From Defluviitaleaceae bacterium (GTDB taxonomy: Bacteria > Bacillota > Clostridia > Lachnospirales > WQUN01), in NCBI GenBank assembly GCA_009786535.1, contig WQRX01000004.1, positions 1-64,000 on the forward strand: DNA of 64,000 bases, given 5' to 3'. This document shows, one piece after another, positions 17,382-26,422 of the stretch; positions within the stretch are counted from its first letter, which is position 1, and every line of letters begins with the position of its first letter. The notes beneath the pieces were generated by a model, which made no database searches, was not told the origin of the DNA, and saw only the letters and a program-made list of their open reading frames with translations. A program made the position numbers and the translations under genes.

Positions 17382-18262
17382 GTTGGCGCGGGCTTGCGCG
17401 CCTGTAAATAGCCGAGAATAAGCGCCGTAAGCGAAACGGCGACAAAAGCAACAGAGACTACTTGGCTTGCGGCAAGTCCCGTGCCAAAAAATTTCAATTG
17501 GTCGGTGCGCAAGCCTTCTATAAAGAAGCGCGCAACACCGTAGCCCAGGAAATAAAGCCACAAAATTTCCCCATCAAAGCGCTTATGCGGGCGGTAAAAC
17601 AGAAGGATAAGCATCCAAACAAGGTTAAATGCTGCTTCGTAGAAAAATGTGGGGTGTACTTGAATATAGGTTGCGCCGTTGGCGTGTACGGCGCGCTCAA
17701 GCAGGTCGGGGGTGGTGTACGCGGCGCGGTCTACGCGAATGCGCATGGCGAAAAGGTTGTCGGTATAAGAGCCGAAGGCTTCTGCATTAAAAAAGTTACC
17801 AAAACGCCCGATAATTTGCCCCAAAAGCATGGACGGCGCGCCTGTGTCGGCTAATAGGAAAAATGGTACGCGCCGCCGCCAAGAGATAAACATGGCAGCC
17901 AGCGCCGCGCCAATAATGCCGCCGTAAATAGCCAAGCCGCCGCCGCGAATGTCGAAGGCAATTTCAAACCAAGGGCGCCCGCGAAAGGCGTCCCAGTTAA
18001 AAACAACAAAATACGTGCGCAAGCCTATAAATGCAAAGACAAGGCCCACCAGCAATAATTCGTAGTAATGGTCAACATTTTGCCCCGTTTTGCCCGCCCA
18101 CCAAAAGGCAAGCAGCGCAGCCATGGCTATGCCGAATACAATAATTACCGCATACCAATAAATGGCGAAACCGCCGACATTTAACGCGTGCTGGGGTACA
18201 CGTTCGAAGTAAAAACCAAGGTTGGGAAACCAAATTTCGGGGGTTACGTGGTCGGGGGGCAT
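17360..18262 (-). CDS. lgt: Prolipoprotein diacylglyceryl transferase
   Basis: Membrane enzyme that moves diacylglycerol from phosphatidylglycerol to the lipobox cysteine of prolipoproteins, the first step of lipoprotein maturation. The 300-residue protein has about seven membrane segments, the GGLAIYGGIIG motif and the Lgt signature GRFGNFFNAEAFG. AAGGAG lies 7 nt before the ATG at 18262. The in-frame extension to 18319 crosses the promoter and is rejected. The C-terminus is a basic KKRRRR tail encoded by the terminator stem. Likely clients in this window are the lipoproteins at 18377, 39373 and 59991. Confidence 0.95.
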   Translation of the reverse strand: MPPDHVTPEIWFPNLGFYFERVPQHALNVGGFAIYWYAVIIVFGIAMAALLAFWWAGKTGQNVDHYYELLLVGLVFAFIGLRTYFVVFNWDAFRGRPWFEIAFDIRGGGLAIYGGIIGAALAAMFISWRRRVPFFLLADTGAPSMLLGQIIGRFGNFFNAEAFGSYTDNLFAMRIRVDRAAYTTPDLLERAVHANGATYIQVHPTFFYEAAFNLVWMLILLFYRPHKRFDGEILWLYFLGYGVARFFIEGLRTDQLKFFGTGLAASQVVSVAFVAVSLTALILGYLQARKPAPTKKRRRR

Positions 18263-18296
18263 ATTGTACTCCTTATTTGGATATATTTGGGTGCGC

Positions 18297-18326
18297 AGTA
18301 TAGCATGAGCATGTACCACTTTACAA
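18297..18326 (-). promoter_or_regulatory. lgt promoter
   Basis: On the minus strand TTGTAA, 18 bp, then TATACT with an extended TG (TGC-TATACT). Its -35 overlaps the -35 of the divergent lipoprotein promoter. Confidence 0.55.
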
Positions 18327-18348
18327 TCACGCTTGGCGGGGTTAATAT
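18320..18348 (+). promoter_or_regulatory. Promoter of the solute-binding lipoprotein gene
   Basis: TTTACA, 17 bp, TAATAT, ending 28 bp before the ATG at 18377. The -35 hexamer shares five bases with the divergent lgt -35, so the two promoters may compete. Confidence 0.5.
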
Positions 18349-18376
18349 TTAATATGTACGAAAGGAATGAACGACC

Positions 18377-19732
18377 ATGAAAAATACTGCTTACTTATTA
18401 CTGGCATTCATAGTTATCTTACTCGGGTTAAGTGCGTGCGGGGGTAACGGAAATGACGGGTCTGTACCCACGCGCTACCAGCCCACGCCTGCGCCGCCGC
18501 GTTTGCAAGGTGCGTTGGCGCACCCTGTGCCTACACCCACCCCCACGCCGGAACCTACAGGTACGCCAATACTCGGCTTTTTCCCGGACGACCGCGAATA
18601 TGTGGAGATTGAGTTGTGGCATATTTTATCAGGCACACGACGCATGTACTTAATGGAGTTAATCTACGCCTTCCACGACGCACAGCCCTATGTGCGCATC
18701 TACGATATGTACCACGGCAACCACGATTATTTGCGCCATAACACACAAGTGGCGGACGCGGCGGGTATTTTACCGCATATTTCGCAAGCATCAATTGTTG
18801 ACATGACGCGTTACCGCAATGCGCGTATGCTGCTTTCCCTTGCGCCGTTTATGGACGACCCGAATGTGGGCTTGTCTAATCAGTGTATAAACGATATTCT
18901 GCCCGTTTTTCATAATAATCTAACGGTTGGCGGGCAATGGTTTGCTGCGCCTTTTTTCATGGGTGTGCGAACGTTGTTTTATAACGCGGAAGCGCTGCGC
19001 GACAATAATATATCCCCGCCCGAAACGTGGGAAGAAGTGGAGGGCATCGCCGCCGCTCGTTTGGGTATTGGCGTAACCGATGCATTGGACTGGGAGTGGG
19101 CGTCCTTGTTGCGCTTGTATGGCGGCGCGTATATCACCGAAGCGGCTAACCGTGCGGATTTTGCCTCTTACGAAGGCATAGACGCGCTGATTTTGCTTGC
19201 CGACTTAATGAATGGCGGAAACGTTCGGCTTGCAACGCCCGAATGCTTTGCCCGCGGTGAAGTTGCGCTGCTTTTTGCATGTTCCGGTGATGTGGTGGAA
19301 ATTAAGGAAGCGGTGGGCGATAATTTCCCCCTAAGCGCCGTGCCCGTGCCTTCTTTTGAGGACCAACGTGCCGCAGAATTAACGGGCGATGTGCTGGTTC
19401 TCTTCGAAAATGTGCGCCATTCCACCAACGAGCGTGTAGGCGCGTGGGAATTTCTTCGCTTTACATTTGACACAGAAAATGCGGCAAACTGGGCAGTAAA
19501 TACGGGCTTTTTACCTCAGCGCGCCTCCATATTTTATACCGAAACTCCTATACAGTATGCGATATACGCATCTTTGCCCCATGCTTTTGTGCGCACGTTG
19601 CACCCGCAAGCGCATAGCGTGCGGGCATTATTACTGGAAGAATTTGCGCAAATCCCCTATACCGAGGAAAGCCCCGAGGTCATTCTTACCCGTGCAGAAT
19701 TGCGCGCAAACGACCTGCTTGCAGGGCGGTAA
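18377..19732 (+). CDS. ABC-type extracellular solute-binding lipoprotein
   Basis: A 451-residue exported lipoprotein: signal peptide with lipobox LSAC (Cys at about 21), a Pro/Thr-rich linker (PTPTPTPEPTGTP), then a family-1 extracellular solute-binding domain. The domain marks include ELWHILSGT, NNLTVGGQWFAAPFFMGVRTLFYN followed by ETWEEVEGIAAA. Such proteins usually deliver sugars to an ABC permease, but none is encoded nearby. It is an orphan binding protein of unknown ligand, beside lgt, which would lipidate it. AAAGGAATG precedes the start. Confidence 0.82.
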   Translation: MKNTAYLLLAFIVILLGLSACGGNGNDGSVPTRYQPTPAPPRLQGALAHPVPTPTPTPEPTGTPILGFFPDDREYVEIELWHILSGTRRMYLMELIYAFHDAQPYVRIYDMYHGNHDYLRHNTQVADAAGILPHISQASIVDMTRYRNARMLLSLAPFMDDPNVGLSNQCINDILPVFHNNLTVGGQWFAAPFFMGVRTLFYNAEALRDNNISPPETWEEVEGIAAARLGIGVTDALDWEWASLLRLYGGAYITEAANRADFASYEGIDALILLADLMNGGNVRLATPECFARGEVALLFACSGDVVEIKEAVGDNFPLSAVPVPSFEDQRAAELTGDVLVLFENVRHSTNERVGAWEFLRFTFDTENAANWAVNTGFLPQRASIFYTETPIQYAIYASLPHAFVRTLHPQAHSVRALLLEEFAQIPYTEESPEVILTRAELRANDLLAGR

Positions 19733-19752
19733 ACGCGGAATGAATAAATAAT

Positions 19753-19781
19753 TTGACGAAGTGCCGCATTACCTGTATAAT
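19753..19781 (+). promoter_or_regulatory. rplS operon promoter
   Basis: TTGACG, 17 bp, TATAAT: near-consensus housekeeping promoter 46 bp before the rplS ATG. No obvious leader hairpin. Confidence 0.75.
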
Positions 19782-19827
19782 CCCGCTTTGCGAATATAAA
19801 TGCTTTATATAAAGGAGATGTAGTTCC

Positions 19828-20199
19828 ATGCACAGCATGATTAAACAACTGGAAGGCGAACAGTTGAAAGCCGAAACGCCGAAGTTTAGCATCGGCGACA
19901 CCGTTCGGGTACACGCCAAAATTGTTGAAGGTTCAAAAGAACGCGTACAGGTATTTGAAGGCGTTGTGTTAAAGCGCCGCCATGGCGGTCTGCGCGAAAC
20001 GTTTACCGTGCGTCGTATTTCCTACGGCGTAGGGGTGGAAAAAACATGGCCCTTGCATTCCCCTCGCGTGGAAAAAGTAGAAGTTGTGCGCCGTGGTATT
20101 GTGCGCCGCGCCAAGTTATTCTACCTGCGCGACAGGATTGGTAAAGCCGCTAAAGTAAAAGAGGCCATCTTCCAAAAACCCAAAAAAGAAAATGCTTAA
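19828..20199 (+). CDS. rplS: 50S ribosomal protein L19
   Basis: Ribosomal protein at the 30S-50S interface. The 123-residue length is normal. Diagnostic stretches are [36 protein letters not shown] and [27 protein letters not shown] precedes the ATG at good spacing. It leads the conserved Firmicute order rplS-lepB-rbgA and overlaps lepB by 8 bp. Confidence 0.98.
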   Translation: MHSMIKQLEGEQLKAETPKFSIGDTVRVHAKIVEGSKERVQVFEGVVLKRRHGGLRETFTVRRISYGVGVEKTWPLHSPRVEKVEVVRRGIVRRAKLFYLRDRIGKAAKVKEAIFQKPKKENA

Positions 20200-20737
20200 A
20201 AACAAAATCGCCAACCCTTATCTCAGAGGTCTTGTTGAATGGCTTCTTGCCATAGGGTTGGCGCTTTTATTTTTGTTTGTCATGCGCAATTATACCTTTC
20301 GTATGGCGCATGTAACGGGCAGCTCTATGGAGCCTACGCTGTATGATGGCGATATGGTGGTGCTTAACCGCGCGGGGTGGCTCATTTCCGGACCGCGCAT
20401 TGGCGATATTGTTGCCTTCCCGTATCGGTTAGACCCGAGCGAGAACTATATCAAGCGTATTATTGCCATAGGCGGCGACACGGTAGACTTGTACGACGGC
20501 GCATTCTACGTAAATGACCTGCGATTAGATGACGATTTTTCCCACGAACGCGTGATACGCCCGGGGGACGAAAATTTTCCCCTTACCGTACCCGATGGTA
20601 CGATTTTTGTGTTGGGGGATAACCGAAATAATAGCAAGGACAGCCGCTTTACCGCCGTTGGGAGCGTTCCCTATACAGACGTAGTAGGTCGCGTTTCTGT
20701 GCGGGTTTGGCCCTTCGGCAGCTTGGGCAGACCGTGA
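20192..20737 (+). CDS. lepB: Type I signal peptidase
   Basis: Membrane-bound serine protease that removes signal peptides from exported proteins. The 181-residue protein has one N-terminal membrane segment, the catalytic serine in TGSSMEPTL (Ser45), the catalytic lysine in [11 protein letters not shown] (Lys88) and the late box [11 protein letters not shown]. The size fits the short SipS type of Gram-positive bacteria. It is embedded in the rplS operon and its stop overlaps the GTG start of rbgA. Confidence 0.96.
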   Translation: MLKNKIANPYLRGLVEWLLAIGLALLFLFVMRNYTFRMAHVTGSSMEPTLYDGDMVVLNRAGWLISGPRIGDIVAFPYRLDPSENYIKRIIAIGGDTVDLYDGAFYVNDLRLDDDFSHERVIRPGDENFPLTVPDGTIFVLGDNRNNSKDSRFTAVGSVPYTDVVGRVSVRVWPFGSLGRP

Positions 20738-21654
20738 TAGTTCAATGGTACCCCGGGCATATGACCAAAACCCGCCGCATGATGGAAGCCCACATGAAGC
20801 AGGTGGATTTGGTAATGGAGCTACTGGATGCACGCATCCCCAACGCCAGCCAAAATCCTGATATCCTTACCCTTACGGCAAATAAACCGCGAATAATGAT
20901 ACTTACAAAGGCAGACATTGCCGACCCTAATATTACGGCCCGTTGGGCGGAACATTTCCGCAAAATGGGCCGCTTTACGTTGCCCATGGATTTGAAGGCA
21001 GGCAAGCAAAAGGCGGGTATTCCCAAGCTCCTCACCTTGGTGCAGCAAATTATGGCGGAGAAATTGGAACGCCAGCGCAAAAAAGGACGCCTCGCCATGC
21101 CCATACGCGCCATGGTTGCGGGCATTCCCAATGTAGGCAAGTCCACCTTCATTAACCTGCTTGCAGGCAAGGCCGTTGCCGCCGTTGCCGACAAACCGGG
21201 CGTAACCCGCGGGCGGCAATGGATAGCCGTACGCCCTCAGGGCAAGCCCCCCGCAGGGGGCAACTTCGGCGGCTTTGACCTGATGGATACCCCGGGCGTA
21301 TTATGGCCAAAATTCGAGGACCCCGAGGTAGGGCTGCGCCTTGCTGTTACGGGGGCGGTATCGGACACCATTCTGGATAAAATTACGCTGGCGGAGCATC
21401 TCATTGAAATGCTAAGTAATACCGCACCTACGGCGATTTATACGCGGTTTAAATTAGCGGCTCCTTCTTTAGCCAACGCCGCTTCCGCTTTACGCGAAGA
21501 AAAAAAAGAACCCCGTGCCATGCTAACCCATATAGGCGCGGCACGCGGGTACAAGATGAAAGGCGACGTCGTTGACCTGGAACGCACCGCCATTATGCTG
21601 CTGGACGAGTTCCGCGGCGGTAAGCTGGGGCGGATAACCCTGGAAATGCCGTAA
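20734..21654 (+). CDS. rbgA: Ribosome biogenesis GTPase A
   Basis: Circularly permuted GTPase (YlqF/RbgA) needed for late 50S assembly, including incorporation of L16. The order of motifs is permuted as expected: G4 as TKAD, then G1 GIPNVGKST, then G3 DTPG with ILWPKFED. The N-terminus [15 protein letters not shown] aligns with the B. subtilis start if the GTG at 20734 is used, giving a 306-residue protein and a GTGA overlap with lepB. A TTG at 20707 would add nine residues and looks less likely. Confidence 0.95.
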   Translation: MIVQWYPGHMTKTRRMMEAHMKQVDLVMELLDARIPNASQNPDILTLTANKPRIMILTKADIADPNITARWAEHFRKMGRFTLPMDLKAGKQKAGIPKLLTLVQQIMAEKLERQRKKGRLAMPIRAMVAGIPNVGKSTFINLLAGKAVAAVADKPGVTRGRQWIAVRPQGKPPAGGNFGGFDLMDTPGVLWPKFEDPEVGLRLAVTGAVSDTILDKITLAEHLIEMLSNTAPTAIYTRFKLAAPSLANAASALREEKKEPRAMLTHIGAARGYKMKGDVVDLERTAIMLLDEFRGGKLGRITLEMP

Positions 21655-21680
21655 GCAGGGCGAAGAATGATTCAAGATTA

Positions 21681-21716
21681 TGACCTTGGAAGCGCAAAAC
21701 GCCCAAGGTTTTTTTT
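21681..21716 (+). terminator. Terminator of the rplS-lepB-rbgA operon
   Basis: Stem ACCTTGG (21683-21689) with CCAAGGT (21703-21709), an inner GCG/CGC pairing, and a run of eight T residues. It lies 26 bp after the rbgA stop. Confidence 0.85.
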
Positions 21717-21733
21717 ACGCATTAATAAAAGTA

Positions 21734-21762
21734 TTGACATCTATTACGCCAGCCGATATAAT
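21734..21762 (+). promoter_or_regulatory. Consensus sigma-A promoter of the padR operon
   Basis: Perfect TTGACA, 17-bp spacer, perfect TATAAT. Such strength suggests that the gene is held down by a repressor, plausibly PadR itself. Confidence 0.85.
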
Positions 21763-21776
21763 TGTATTGCGTCAGA

Positions 21777-21786
21777 CGATATATCG
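21777..21786. promoter_or_regulatory. Palindrome at the padR transcription start region
   Basis: CGATATATCG, a perfect 10-bp palindrome about 15 bp past the -10. A candidate operator for autorepression, though it does not match the ATGTA-N8-TACAT form of studied PadR sites. Confidence 0.3.
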
Positions 21787-21818
21787 AACAACGACACATT
21801 CGAAAGGAGCGGCGTCCA

Positions 21819-22154
21819 ATGAGCGAAAAATCCGAGCATAGCGCTCTTACGGAAGGCGTCTATCTCATCTTAATTTCCTTGCAAGTACCACGCCATGGTT
21901 ATGCCGTTATGCAAAATATCGAAGGACTAACGGCTGGGCGGGTAATTCTTGGTGCGGGTACGCTGTATGGCGCCATTAATTCCTTATTGGATAAAGGTTG
22001 GATAAGTGCCATTGGGCATGATTCGACTTCGCGGAAAAAGGAATATGTAATTACGCCCATGGGCAAAACCGTGCTTCATAACGAAATAAAGCGCTTGGAA
22101 GCATTGGTAAAAATCGGTCAAGAGGAAAGGTTAGGTGTGGGAAATGAAAATTAA
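21819..22154 (+). CDS. PadR-family transcriptional regulator
   Basis: A 111-residue winged-helix repressor. The PadR signature is clear: LTEGVYLILISL, HGYAVMQNIE, GAGTLYGAINSLLDKGWI and a final KKEYVITPMGK. AAAGGAG lies 10 nt before the ATG at 21819. It overlaps the DUF2812 gene by 11 bp. PadR/DUF2812 pairs are common in Firmicutes, with the membrane protein presumed to be the regulated partner. Confidence 0.92.
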   Translation: MSEKSEHSALTEGVYLILISLQVPRHGYAVMQNIEGLTAGRVILGAGTLYGAINSLLDKGWISAIGHDSTSRKKEYVITPMGKTVLHNEIKRLEALVKIGQEERLGVGNEN

Positions 22155-22737
22155 ATTATGGCGATTTGTAATCGACGTGGAAAAAACCGAGGAATGGTTA
22201 AACAGGCTAGCCGCCGAGGGCTTGCATTGTGTGGGTTTCGGCTTTATTGCGTACCGTTATTATTTTGAACAAGGAGAAGCGGGAGCATATACCTACCGCA
22301 TCGCTATGCTTGAAGAAAGTATCGGACACCCCAAATCCATTCAATATATAGCGTTTTTAAAAGAAAACGGCGTTGAATGTATAGGGCATGTGCTGGGGCA
22401 TGTATTTTTACGTAAACGGACGGCGGATGGTGCATTTACGTTATTTACGGACAGGGCATCACAAATTAACAATTACAGGAACATGCTCAAGGAACGAAAA
22501 ATAGGAATAATGGTTTTGCTTGTTTCCGCGTTATTTTACCTGTATGCATTAATTGCGGGGAACATAAACATGGCGGCGGGTATTGGGTTTATTTCTTCGC
22601 ATTTTCACCCCATTGTGATTATGTTTTATGCCTGTGGCTTGCTGCTTGTGGGAACGGTTTATTCCTACATTCGGCAATGGCGACGGTATTCTGCACGGAT
22701 AAAAGAGCTGCAACAGGAAGGCGCGCTGTACGAATAA
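22144..22737 (+). CDS. DUF2812 membrane protein
   Basis: A 197-residue protein. The N-terminal DUF2812 domain (KLWRFVIDVEKTEEWLN, LAAEGLHCVGFGF, YRYYFEQGEAG) is followed by two membrane segments near residues 120 and 150 and a cytoplasmic tail. The function is unknown. Translation is probably coupled to padR. The start may be the ATG at 22144 or an in-frame GTG at 22135. Confidence 0.85.
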   Translation: MKIKLWRFVIDVEKTEEWLNRLAAEGLHCVGFGFIAYRYYFEQGEAGAYTYRIAMLEESIGHPKSIQYIAFLKENGVECIGHVLGHVFLRKRTADGAFTLFTDRASQINNYRNMLKERKIGIMVLLVSALFYLYALIAGNINMAAGIGFISSHFHPIVIMFYACGLLLVGTVYSYIRQWRRYSARIKELQQEGALYE

Positions 22738-22759
22738 TATACGAAAAACGGAGGCAACT

Positions 22760-23584
22760 ATGAATAAAACAGGCTGGGAAGTTGAAAACCGCGTACACTT
22801 CGATGAAATTGTTACCAACTACGATAAATTTCGTTGGGCGTATCCCCAAGCAATGTTTGACGATATTTTTGCCTGCGCAGGGGCAAGCGCGGGTAAAAAT
22901 GCGCTGGAAATTGGCGCAGGCACGGGCAAAGCCACCGCACCAATACTCAGCGCGGGGTACAATGTCACCGCCATTGAGCTGGGCGAGAATATGGCGCAAT
23001 TTATCGCGGAAAAATTCAAAGGAAATAATAATTTCAGCGTAATTGTCGCCCCCTTCGAAGAAGCACCCCTCCCCGAAAATACCTACGACTTAATCTACGC
23101 CGCGTCTGCCTTCCATTGGATAAACGCGGAAATAGGTTGCCCCAAGGTTTTTCGCCTGTTAAAGCAAGGTGCGGTGTTTGCTCTACTCCGCAACAACGTG
23201 TACACCGCAGACGGCGACCCCCTGTACGAAGCCTTACAAACCGCCTACCAAAAGCATTACTACACCCATTACACCAATAAAAAAAGGTGGTCGCGTAACA
23301 ACCACCATGATTTACAAACGCCCCATGGCATTAAAGTGGGTTTTGGCTTCGAATGCCTAACGCCCTATGGGTTTTGCGACGTTCAAATAAATTTCTACGA
23401 AGAAAGACGCAGCTACACCGCAAACGAATACGTAGCCCTGATGGACACAATGGCAGACCATCGCAACCTGCCCGACGGGCATAAAAACGCGCTGTACGCC
23501 GCCATGAAGGAAGCCATTAACGCCCACGGCGGCACATTTAGCCAAAATACCGTTTTTACGCTGTACATGGGGCGGAAGGGATAA
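22760..23584 (+). CDS. Class I SAM-dependent methyltransferase
   Basis: A 274-residue methyltransferase of the Methyltransf_11 type. Motif I is LEIGAGTGKAT (about residues 50-60), the acidic end of strand 2 is IELGENMA, and motif IV is YDLIYAASAFHWI. CGGAGG precedes the ATG. The acceptor is unknown, and the N-terminus (FDEIVTNYDKFRWAYP) resembles small-molecule methyltransferases. It is convergent with the next gene, with only 9 bp between the stops. Confidence 0.88.
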   Translation: MNKTGWEVENRVHFDEIVTNYDKFRWAYPQAMFDDIFACAGASAGKNALEIGAGTGKATAPILSAGYNVTAIELGENMAQFIAEKFKGNNNFSVIVAPFEEAPLPENTYDLIYAASAFHWINAEIGCPKVFRLLKQGAVFALLRNNVYTADGDPLYEALQTAYQKHYYTHYTNKKRWSRNNHHDLQTPHGIKVGFGFECLTPYGFCDVQINFYEERRSYTANEYVALMDTMADHRNLPDGHKNALYAAMKEAINAHGGTFSQNTVFTLYMGRKG

Positions 23585-23593
23585 TTTATCCGT

Positions 23594-24244
23594 TCAATTT
23601 TCTAATTCGTTTAGCTTCTCCCGTACATATTCAATGATATGGTTGCCTGTTGCAGGGTCGCGGAAGGTGTGTATCGCCGCCTGTGCCAGCAGGTCGTCCA
23701 GCTTTTGCTCGTCTTTATTCTGCGCATAAATATCGGCGGCAAGTTTGTATGTACCGCGAAACTCCGACCCTAAGGTTAGCGTATGCTCCAGCACCATAAG
23801 TGCGTCCTTTTCGTTGCCCCTTGCGCTTAGCGATTCCGCCCATTTGGTAAGGGCGCGCAGGTACTCGTTAAAATTTTCTTCGTAGTGGGCAAGGTATTCC
23901 AGCTGTAGGCGTCCGTAGCGGTTTTTTAATTCCACGTTGGAAATGGGGTTTAGGAAGCGTATCATCTTACGGCTCGCGGCGCGCAGTACCTTGTGCGGGT
24001 CGCCCTCGGGTACTGCGGGTAATACAGAAAGGTCGGCAGTGAAGAATAATTCGTCCTCCAGGGGGCGTTTTTTTACGGTGTTTGCCGCTTCTTCGTCTAC
24101 CAGAAAGCGCTGTATCATTGCGTCGTGTTTTTTCCGTGCCTGCGAGGACCGCACTGCAACGTAGATAATTGTCCAAAGCAGTAGCACAATAAGCCCCCAC
24201 GTAAACGGCGAAAAAATTTGCATGATTAAAAGATGCGTAACCAT
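23594..24244 (-). CDS. Membrane-anchored TPR-like protein
   Basis: Unrecognised 216-residue protein: one N-terminal membrane segment (FTWGLIVLLLWTIIYVAV), a basic stop-transfer end, then an all-helical region of TPR-like helix pairs (YLRALTKWAESLSARGNEKDA, LEHTLTLGSEFRGTYKLAADI). The topology puts the repeats in the cytoplasm. AAAGGAG lies about 11 nt before the chosen ATG. A scaffold role is only a guess from the fold. Confidence 0.6.
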   Translation of the reverse strand: MVTHLLIMQIFSPFTWGLIVLLLWTIIYVAVRSSQARKKHDAMIQRFLVDEEAANTVKKRPLEDELFFTADLSVLPAVPEGDPHKVLRAASRKMIRFLNPISNVELKNRYGRLQLEYLAHYEENFNEYLRALTKWAESLSARGNEKDALMVLEHTLTLGSEFRGTYKLAADIYAQNKDEQKLDDLLAQAAIHTFRDPATGNHIIEYVREKLNELEN

Positions 24245-24371
24245 GGTAAAATCGACTCCTTTCATTCCAAAGAAGTATAACACATACCTTGTAGGATTTG
24301 CGCGTTTAGAGTATGATGTTTATTAATTAGAAATGAAACCATAGAAAATAACGCATAAGGGGCTTTTTACC

Positions 24372-25451
24372 ATGGCTGAAGTGAAGAAGACACTGTTCCT
24401 TATTGATGACGATTTAACGAATTTAAACATAGGAAGCACGGCACTCTCCCCCCATTATCACGTGGTTACGTTTAATTCCGGCGCGCGTTTACTTAAGGCA
24501 TTGCAAAAAAAGCTGCCCGATTTAATTCTGCTGGACATAGATATGCCCGAAATGGACGGCTTTACCACGCTCAAGCGCGTGCGCGAAATTGAAGCAGCCA
24601 GCAAAATCCCCGTTATATTCCTAACTGCTAAAACCGACAGCAACTCCGAGCTTGAGGGGCTTTCTCTTGGTGCAATTGATTATATTCACAAGCCCTTTAC
24701 CCCTGCGCTGTTGTGTAAGCGCATCGAGGTTCACCTTACGGTTGAATCGCAGCGCATTGCGTTGGTCGATTTTAATGCAAACCTGCAAAAAATGGTGGAC
24801 GAAAAAACAAAAACCGTTATTGAGCTGCAAAACGCCATCATCAAAACCATGGGCGAATTGGTAGACGTCCGTGACAACATTACAGGCAGCCACATAGAAC
24901 GTACACAAAGCTACTTACGCATTCTGGTTACCGAAATGCGCGACCGAAATGTCTATGCAAAAGAGGTGGGGTCATGGGATTTGGAGCTTGTTGTGCAGTC
25001 TGCCCAATTGCACGACGTAGGCAAAATTGCCATTGCGGATAGTATTCTGCACAAGCCCGGGCGTCTGCTGCCCGACGAATTTGATAAAATCAAATATCAT
25101 ACTACGTTTGGCAAGCAAATTATTTCAAAAATTAAGGAAAATACAACGGATAAAGATTTTCTGGAATATGCGGAAATTCTTGCCTATACCCACCACGAGA
25201 AATGGAACGGCAAGGGCTATCCGCAAGGGCTTTCGGGGGAAGATATTCCCTTGCTTGGGCGGATAATGGCAATTGCCGATGTATACGATGCGCTGGTTAG
25301 CGAGCGCCCGTATAAAAAACCCTTCACCCACGAACAAGCGGTGGAAATTATAAAAAAAGACAGCGGATGGCATTTTGACCCTACGTTGGTGGAATTATTT
25401 TTAGACGTAGCCGACCAATTTGACCAATTCTTTAAGGGGGTAAGAGCATGA
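24372..25451 (+). CDS. Response regulator with HD-GYP phosphodiesterase domain
   Basis: A 359-residue RpfG-like protein: receiver domain (residues 8-125; phosphoacceptor in LLDIDMPEMDG, Lys in IHKPF), a short coiled coil, then an HD-GYP domain (HDVGKIAIAD, HHEKWNGKGYPQGLSGEDIP, DVYDALVSERPYK). HD-GYP enzymes hydrolyse cyclic di-GMP, and some act on other cyclic dinucleotides. All metal-binding motifs look intact. It overlaps the next gene by ATGA, so the pair is probably one signalling unit. No histidine kinase is nearby. Confidence 0.92.
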   Translation: MAEVKKTLFLIDDDLTNLNIGSTALSPHYHVVTFNSGARLLKALQKKLPDLILLDIDMPEMDGFTTLKRVREIEAASKIPVIFLTAKTDSNSELEGLSLGAIDYIHKPFTPALLCKRIEVHLTVESQRIALVDFNANLQKMVDEKTKTVIELQNAIIKTMGELVDVRDNITGSHIERTQSYLRILVTEMRDRNVYAKEVGSWDLELVVQSAQLHDVGKIAIADSILHKPGRLLPDEFDKIKYHTTFGKQIISKIKENTTDKDFLEYAEILAYTHHEKWNGKGYPQGLSGEDIPLLGRIMAIADVYDALVSERPYKKPFTHEQAVEIIKKDSGWHFDPTLVELFLDVADQFDQFFKGVRA

Positions 25452-26422
25452 GCAGCGCACGTGTGCTGGTTGTAGATGACGTAATGACCAACCTAAAAGT
25501 GTTGGAAGGCTTGTTACAGTCCTACGGCTTATTGGTAGACTTGTGCGACAGCGGGCTAAAAGCGCTGGACAAAGTATACGAACAAGACTATCACATCATT
25601 TTTATGGATTATTTAATGCCCGATATGGACGGGGCAGAAGTAACCGCACGTATGCGCAAAACAGGCGTAAACGTACCTATTATCGCCGTTACGGCTGCAG
25701 GCCACGCCCAAGCAAAGGAACTTTATATCAAAAAAGGCTTTAGTGACTTTTTGCCCAAACCCGTTGATATAAATGAAATGGACGGTATTTTGCGCAAATG
25801 GCTTCCTGGTATAACGTTACAAACGCCGCAAGCAATAAAGCAAGAGGCATTCTCCGTGGTGATAAGCGGCGTGGATACGTCCCGAGGGGTTTCCATGTCG
25901 GGCGGGACAATCGACAGCTACTACAATACGTTGCTCATCTTCCATGACGAAATTCGCGCAAAGCTTACCGACATTAAAAATGCCTTGGAAAAAAAAGATA
26001 TCCCCTTGTTTACCGTGTATATACACGCAATTAAAAGCGCGTCCTCTAACATTGGGGCGATGGAAATCTCCAAAGAAGCCGCGTTTTTAGAGGCTGCAGG
26101 CACGCGGGGCGACACAGATGCAATTAAACGGCAAATCTCGCAGTTTTTTACCGATTTGGATGCATTGCTAAACGAAATTTATGCCATTATATCGGCGCGT
26201 GCCGTACAAAGTACCCCGGTGGCAGAGGCGGATATTCTAAGCCACTTAACCCAAATTAAGGAGGCAATGGATAATTTTGATACCGAGCAAATTAACGAAA
26301 TAGCGGATATCTTACAAAATTTTGTGCATGACAACACACACGGTGCAATAATTAAGAAAATATTACAACACAAATTGGCTGGGGAATATGACGAAGCCAT
26401 TGAGTTAATTGATGCAGTATAA
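25448..26422 (+). CDS. Receiver-HPt signalling protein
   Basis: A 324-residue protein with an N-terminal receiver (DDVMTN, phosphoacceptor in FMDYLMPDMDG, Lys in LPKPVD) and a histidine phosphotransfer domain from about residue 165 (YIHAIKSASSNIGA, His at the expected site). A final helical segment follows. Without a kinase in the operon it probably relays phosphate between an unlinked kinase and the HD-GYP regulator. That route is inference from the pairing and the ATGA overlap. Confidence 0.85.
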   Translation: MSSARVLVVDDVMTNLKVLEGLLQSYGLLVDLCDSGLKALDKVYEQDYHIIFMDYLMPDMDGAEVTARMRKTGVNVPIIAVTAAGHAQAKELYIKKGFSDFLPKPVDINEMDGILRKWLPGITLQTPQAIKQEAFSVVISGVDTSRGVSMSGGTIDSYYNTLLIFHDEIRAKLTDIKNALEKKDIPLFTVYIHAIKSASSNIGAMEISKEAAFLEAAGTRGDTDAIKRQISQFFTDLDALLNEIYAIISARAVQSTPVAEADILSHLTQIKEAMDNFDTEQINEIADILQNFVHDNTHGAIIKKILQHKLAGEYDEAIELIDAV

